Source: UBA2219 sp964612075 (GTDB lineage Bacteria > Desulfobacterota > Deferrimicrobia > Deferrimicrobiales > Deferrimicrobiaceae). Taken from it: a stretch of 8,390 bases of DNA. Below are positions 5,785 through 8,390 of this stretch, piece after piece. The notes under the pieces are model-generated. The model worked only from the letters and a program-made list of their open reading frames with translations. It had not been told where the DNA came from and did not search any database. The first letter of the stretch is position 1. Every line of letters starts with the position of its first letter. The DNA lies in the NCBI GenBank assembly GCA_964612075.1, contig CAZTFC010000070.1, positions 1 through 8,390 of the forward strand, in the 5' to 3' direction. Made by a program: the position numbers and the translations under genes.

Positions 5785-7724
5785 CGCGAAGCGGCGCGGC
5801 GGCCCTGTCCGCCCTCCTCCTCTTCCTCTCGGCTCACCTCGTCGCGGCCGCCGACCTTCCCCTGCCGCTGACCGCGGGCACCGAGGCCGTACCGGTCCCG
5901 CGCCCCGGGGTGTGGGATCCCGCGCGCACGGTTCCGATCGCGACGTTCCACCAGGCCGAAGCCGACTTCCTCGCCGGCAGGAAGGAAGAGGCGCTCCGGG
6001 GGTTCCTCGGCATCGCGTATTCCGGGCCCGACGACGAGCGGAAGGGATACGTCTGGATGCGCGTCGGGGAGCTCCTCCTGGAACGCGGCGAGTTCGACAA
6101 GGCGCTGGAGGCGGCGGACAAGGCGGTGCTCTTTTCCCGCGCCCGGTACCTCGTCCTCTCGGCGATGGACCTGAAGCTGCGCATCTACCAGAAGATGGAC
6201 TGGGAGAACGAGGCGAGGCAGGTGGCGGGGTACCTGATCGACCAGAAGTACGTCCACGCGAACGTTCCCGCGCTCTTCGCCCTGATGGCCCGGGCGGACG
6301 CCCGGGCCGGCAAAATCGCGAGCTCCCTCGCCCTGTACCGCAGGGCCGTCGCGGCCGCCGCGGACCCGGAGGAGGCGATCAGCTACTCGACCCAGCGGGA
6401 GTTCGTCATCGAGAGGGCGGCCGACCTTTCCCCGCTCCTCGCGGCGGCCCGGGTCGAGGAGGACGAGGAGGTCCGCGCCCACCTGTTCCTCGCGCTGGGG
6501 AAGGCCGCGACGAGGAAGGGGTTCCACGGGATGGCGAAGTTCTCCTTCGAGCGCGCCGCGGGAACGCCCGGGAGGTGGGCCAAGGAGGCGGCGGAGCACC
6601 TGTACCGCGTCGAGAAGATCGTCTCCGGCCGGCCGAAGGTCGTCGGGCTCGTTCCCCTGTCGGGGAAGCTTTCGGACATCGGCTTCTCCGTCCTCTCCGG
6701 CGCGGAGATCGCCTTGAGCCCCGGCCGGTGGTCCCACGGGCAGAACGGCGGGCCGCCGGTGGTCCGCTGGGCGGACACGGCGGGGGACCCCGACCGGGCC
6801 CGCGCGGAGTTCTCCGCGGCGACCGCCGACCGGACGGTGATCGGGTTCCTCGGGCCGGTGACGGGAGAGGAGGGGCGCTCCGTATCCGCGGCGTTCGGGC
6901 CCAAGTCCCCCCCCGTTCTCTACATGGGGCAGAAAACGATCGACGGCAAGCCGTTCCTGTACGGGTTCGGCCTCTCGCCCGTCGAGGAGGCCCGCGCCGT
7001 CCTCTCGCGGCTCGCCCGGGAGAAGGTGGTCGACCTGCTGCTGCTGCACCCGGAAAACGGTTACGGGAAAGGGTTCGCGGAGGCCGTGGAGAAAGTCGCG
7101 GCGGAATCCGGCGTCCGGATCGTCCGGACCATCCCGTACGCCCCCGAGATCCGCGACTTCACGGACGTGATCCGGAACGCGGTCGGCACCGCCAAGTTCC
7201 GGCGGCAGTCCCGCACGAAGGAGAGAGGGAAGGGGATGAAGCTTCCGATCGACGGGATCGTCATCGCCGACCGGTGGGACCGGGTGTTCCTCCTCGCCTC
7301 CCAGCTCAACTACTACAACGTCTACCTGCCGCTCGCGGGTTTCTCGGGGTGGTACAACGAGGAGCTGCTGCGCAAGGCGGGCAGCGCCGTCGCCGGCGCG
7401 GTGATCTCGGTCGACTATTCCGACGCCATCCCCGGGTCCCAGGGGGACCGGTTCCGGAAGGAGTTCCAGGAGGCGATGCGTTCGGCCCCCACCCGGTTCG
7501 AGGCGATGGGGTACGACGGAGCGCAGCTACTGGCCGAGGCCTGGTCCGTGGACGGGGGCTCGGGGAAGCCTTCCGGGGAGTCCATGCGGGAGCGGATCCC
7601 CCGCCTGAAGAATTTCGCGGGGGTCACGGGGATGTTTTCGTTCGACTCCGCGGGGGACATGCGCCGCAAGGTCTCCATCCTCCGCGTCGACCTGGGGAAT
7701 TTCGTCCCGGTCCCGGCCCAGTAA
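5781..7724 (+). CDS. Secreted LpoA/LppC-like protein: TPR-like N-domain plus periplasmic-binding fold
   Basis: The 647-residue protein starts with a signal peptide (TRSGAAALSALLLFLSAHLV then AAA at 22-24, cleavage probably near residue 24). Residues about 55-280 are alpha-helical and TPR-like, for example FHQAEADFLAGRKEEALRGF at 56-75 and GELLLERGEFDKALEAADKA at 96-115. From about 285 a type I periplasmic-binding fold begins (KVVGLVPLSGKLSDIGFSVL, 286-305), with IGFLGPVTGEEGRSVSAAFG at 354-373 and a final segment MFSFDSAGDMRRKVSILRV at 618-636. This order matches LppC/LpoA penicillin-binding protein activators, which stimulate peptidoglycan synthases from the outer membrane, and more distantly branched-chain amino-acid binding proteins. 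Unlike LpoA it has no lipobox; no cysteine occurs anywhere, so it should be soluble in the periplasm. A basic insertion lies at about 474-487. The start is a TTG overlapping the dnaJ stop. The fold is firm; the activator role is inferred. Confidence 0.8.
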   Translation: MTRSGAAALSALLLFLSAHLVAAADLPLPLTAGTEAVPVPRPGVWDPARTVPIATFHQAEADFLAGRKEEALRGFLGIAYSGPDDERKGYVWMRVGELLLERGEFDKALEAADKAVLFSRARYLVLSAMDLKLRIYQKMDWENEARQVAGYLIDQKYVHANVPALFALMARADARAGKIASSLALYRRAVAAAADPEEAISYSTQREFVIERAADLSPLLAAARVEEDEEVRAHLFLALGKAATRKGFHGMAKFSFERAAGTPGRWAKEAAEHLYRVEKIVSGRPKVVGLVPLSGKLSDIGFSVLSGAEIALSPGRWSHGQNGGPPVVRWADTAGDPDRARAEFSAATADRTVIGFLGPVTGEEGRSVSAAFGPKSPPVLYMGQKTIDGKPFLYGFGLSPVEEARAVLSRLAREKVVDLLLLHPENGYGKGFAEAVEKVAAESGVRIVRTIPYAPEIRDFTDVIRNAVGTAKFRRQSRTKERGKGMKLPIDGIVIADRWDRVFLLASQLNYYNVYLPLAGFSGWYNEELLRKAGSAVAGAVISVDYSDAIPGSQGDRFRKEFQEAMRSAPTRFEAMGYDGAQLLAEAWSVDGGSGKPSGESMRERIPRLKNFAGVTGMFSFDSAGDMRRKVSILRVDLGNFVPVPAQ

Positions 7725-7734
7725 GGGGGAGGCC

Positions 7735-8390
7735 TTGGGGCGCGCGCCGGGTGACCTCGCCCGCAGAGTGGGGATGGCGATTTCCCCCGGGGGCCCGCTC
7801 GCGGAGGCGATGAAGGGGTTCGAGCCGCGGCCGGGACAGCTCCGCATGGCGATGGCGTGGGCGGACGCCCTCGAGAACTCCCGCATCCTGGTCGCGGAGG
7901 CGGCCACCGGCATCGGGAAGACGCTGGCGTACCTCGTGCCCGCGATCCTCTCCGGCCGCAGGACGATCGTGTCGACCGGCACCCGCACCCTCCAGCAGCA
8001 GCTTCTTGCGAGCGAGATCCCGCTCGTGCGCGACGCCACCGGGCACCCTTTCTCGTGCGCGGTGCTGAAAGGTCGCGCCAACTACCTCTGCTTGCGGAGA
8101 TGGCGGCGCTTCCGCGACGAGCCGCTGTTCGAGTTCGCGAAGGAGACCGCCTACTTCGAGGCGATGCGGGCGTTCGCCGAGACCACCCGGACGGGCGACA
8201 TCGCCGAGGCGAGGGGCGTTCCCGAGGACGCCCGCGTCTGGGGCGATGTCAACGCGCGAAGCGAGATGTGCGACCCGGCCTCCTGCGGGGAGACCGGCCG
8301 CTGCTTCCTCGCGGAGGCGAGGCGGCGGGCCGCCTCCGCCGACGTCGTCGTGGTCAACCACCACCTGTTCTTCGCCGACCTTTCCCTGCG
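7735..8390 (+). CDS. DinG/XPD-type iron-sulfur superfamily 2 DNA helicase, N-terminal part (3' end beyond window)
   Basis: The frame is open to the right edge (218 complete codons from a TTG at 7735). Residues below are numbered from that TTG; subtract 13 for the ATG at 7774. A Q-motif-like FEPRPGQLRMA lies at 29-39, Walker A EAATGIGKT at 55-63, motif Ia VSTGTRTLQQQL at 79-90, and VVVVNHHLFFADL at 204-216 just before the expected DEAH box, which is outside. Four cysteines, Cys119, Cys179, Cys184 and Cys190, have the C-x4-C-x5-C spacing of the 4Fe-4S domain in DinG and XPD helicases. Such enzymes unwind DNA 5' to 3' in repair or resolve unusual structures. TTG at 7735 follows AAGGGGGAGG (7723-7732) and lies 10 bases after the previous stop; ATG 7774 gives a conventional N-terminus but has only a weak ribosome site. 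The gene may be co-transcribed with the chaperone genes. Confidence 0.88.
   Translation, partial: MGRAPGDLARRVGMAISPGGPLAEAMKGFEPRPGQLRMAMAWADALENSRILVAEAATGIGKTLAYLVPAILSGRRTIVSTGTRTLQQQLLASEIPLVRDATGHPFSCAVLKGRANYLCLRRWRRFRDEPLFEFAKETAYFEAMRAFAETTRTGDIAEARGVPEDARVWGDVNARSEMCDPASCGETGRCFLAEARRRAASADVVVVNHHLFFADLSL

Noticed and set aside
4773..7049. A 758-codon open frame on the minus strand opposite dnaJ and the LpoA-like gene
   Set aside because: The plus strand here has two well recognised genes. The antisense translation is a proline/arginine-rich low-complexity product typical of shadows in GC-rich DNA, with no recognisable domain.

Overview
The window reads as an ordinary chromosomal segment of a GC-rich Gram-negative bacterium. 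The hrcA-led heat-shock cluster under a CIRCE operator, the two-part TPR/periplasmic-binding protein and the S1-domain protein resemble deltaproteobacterial (Desulfobacterota-like) genomes. That placement is inferred from gene content and protein style; there is no rRNA or other lineage marker. No mobile element, tRNA, rRNA or CRISPR array was seen.

Layout. (1) 1-383, minus strand: the N-terminal 127 codons of a zeta-crystallin-type quinone oxidoreductase, running off the left edge. (2) 384-507: a divergent intergenic region with a plausible plus-strand promoter. (3) 508-2115, plus strand: a two-gene unit encoding a small YtxH-type membrane protein and a four-domain S1 RNA-binding protein. 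(4) 2143-2880, minus strand: an esterase-family alpha/beta hydrolase, convergent with the S1 gene, whose nucleophile-elbow serine is replaced by glycine. (5) 2881-3008: a divergent control region with a sigma70-type promoter and a perfect CIRCE inverted repeat. (6) 3009-8390, plus strand: hrcA, grpE, dnaJ, a secreted LpoA-like TPR plus periplasmic-binding protein, and the 5' part of a DinG/XPD-type iron-sulfur helicase. The five genes are closely packed and probably co-transcribed.

How the genes work together. HrcA is the repressor that binds CIRCE, so the cluster is almost certainly autoregulated. GrpE and DnaJ are the nucleotide-exchange factor and J-domain co-chaperone of DnaK, but dnaK is absent: only 7 bases separate grpE from dnaJ, so DnaK must be encoded elsewhere. 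The LpoA-like gene starts with a TTG that overlaps the dnaJ stop codon, which ties an envelope protein to the chaperone operon. The helicase gene follows closely.

I found no wholly new system. The points most worth checking are the hrcA-grpE-dnaJ arrangement without dnaK, the LpoA-like protein that lacks a lipobox (and any cysteine), and the esterase with a missing catalytic serine. Two genes are open at the window edges (the oxidoreductase and the helicase).
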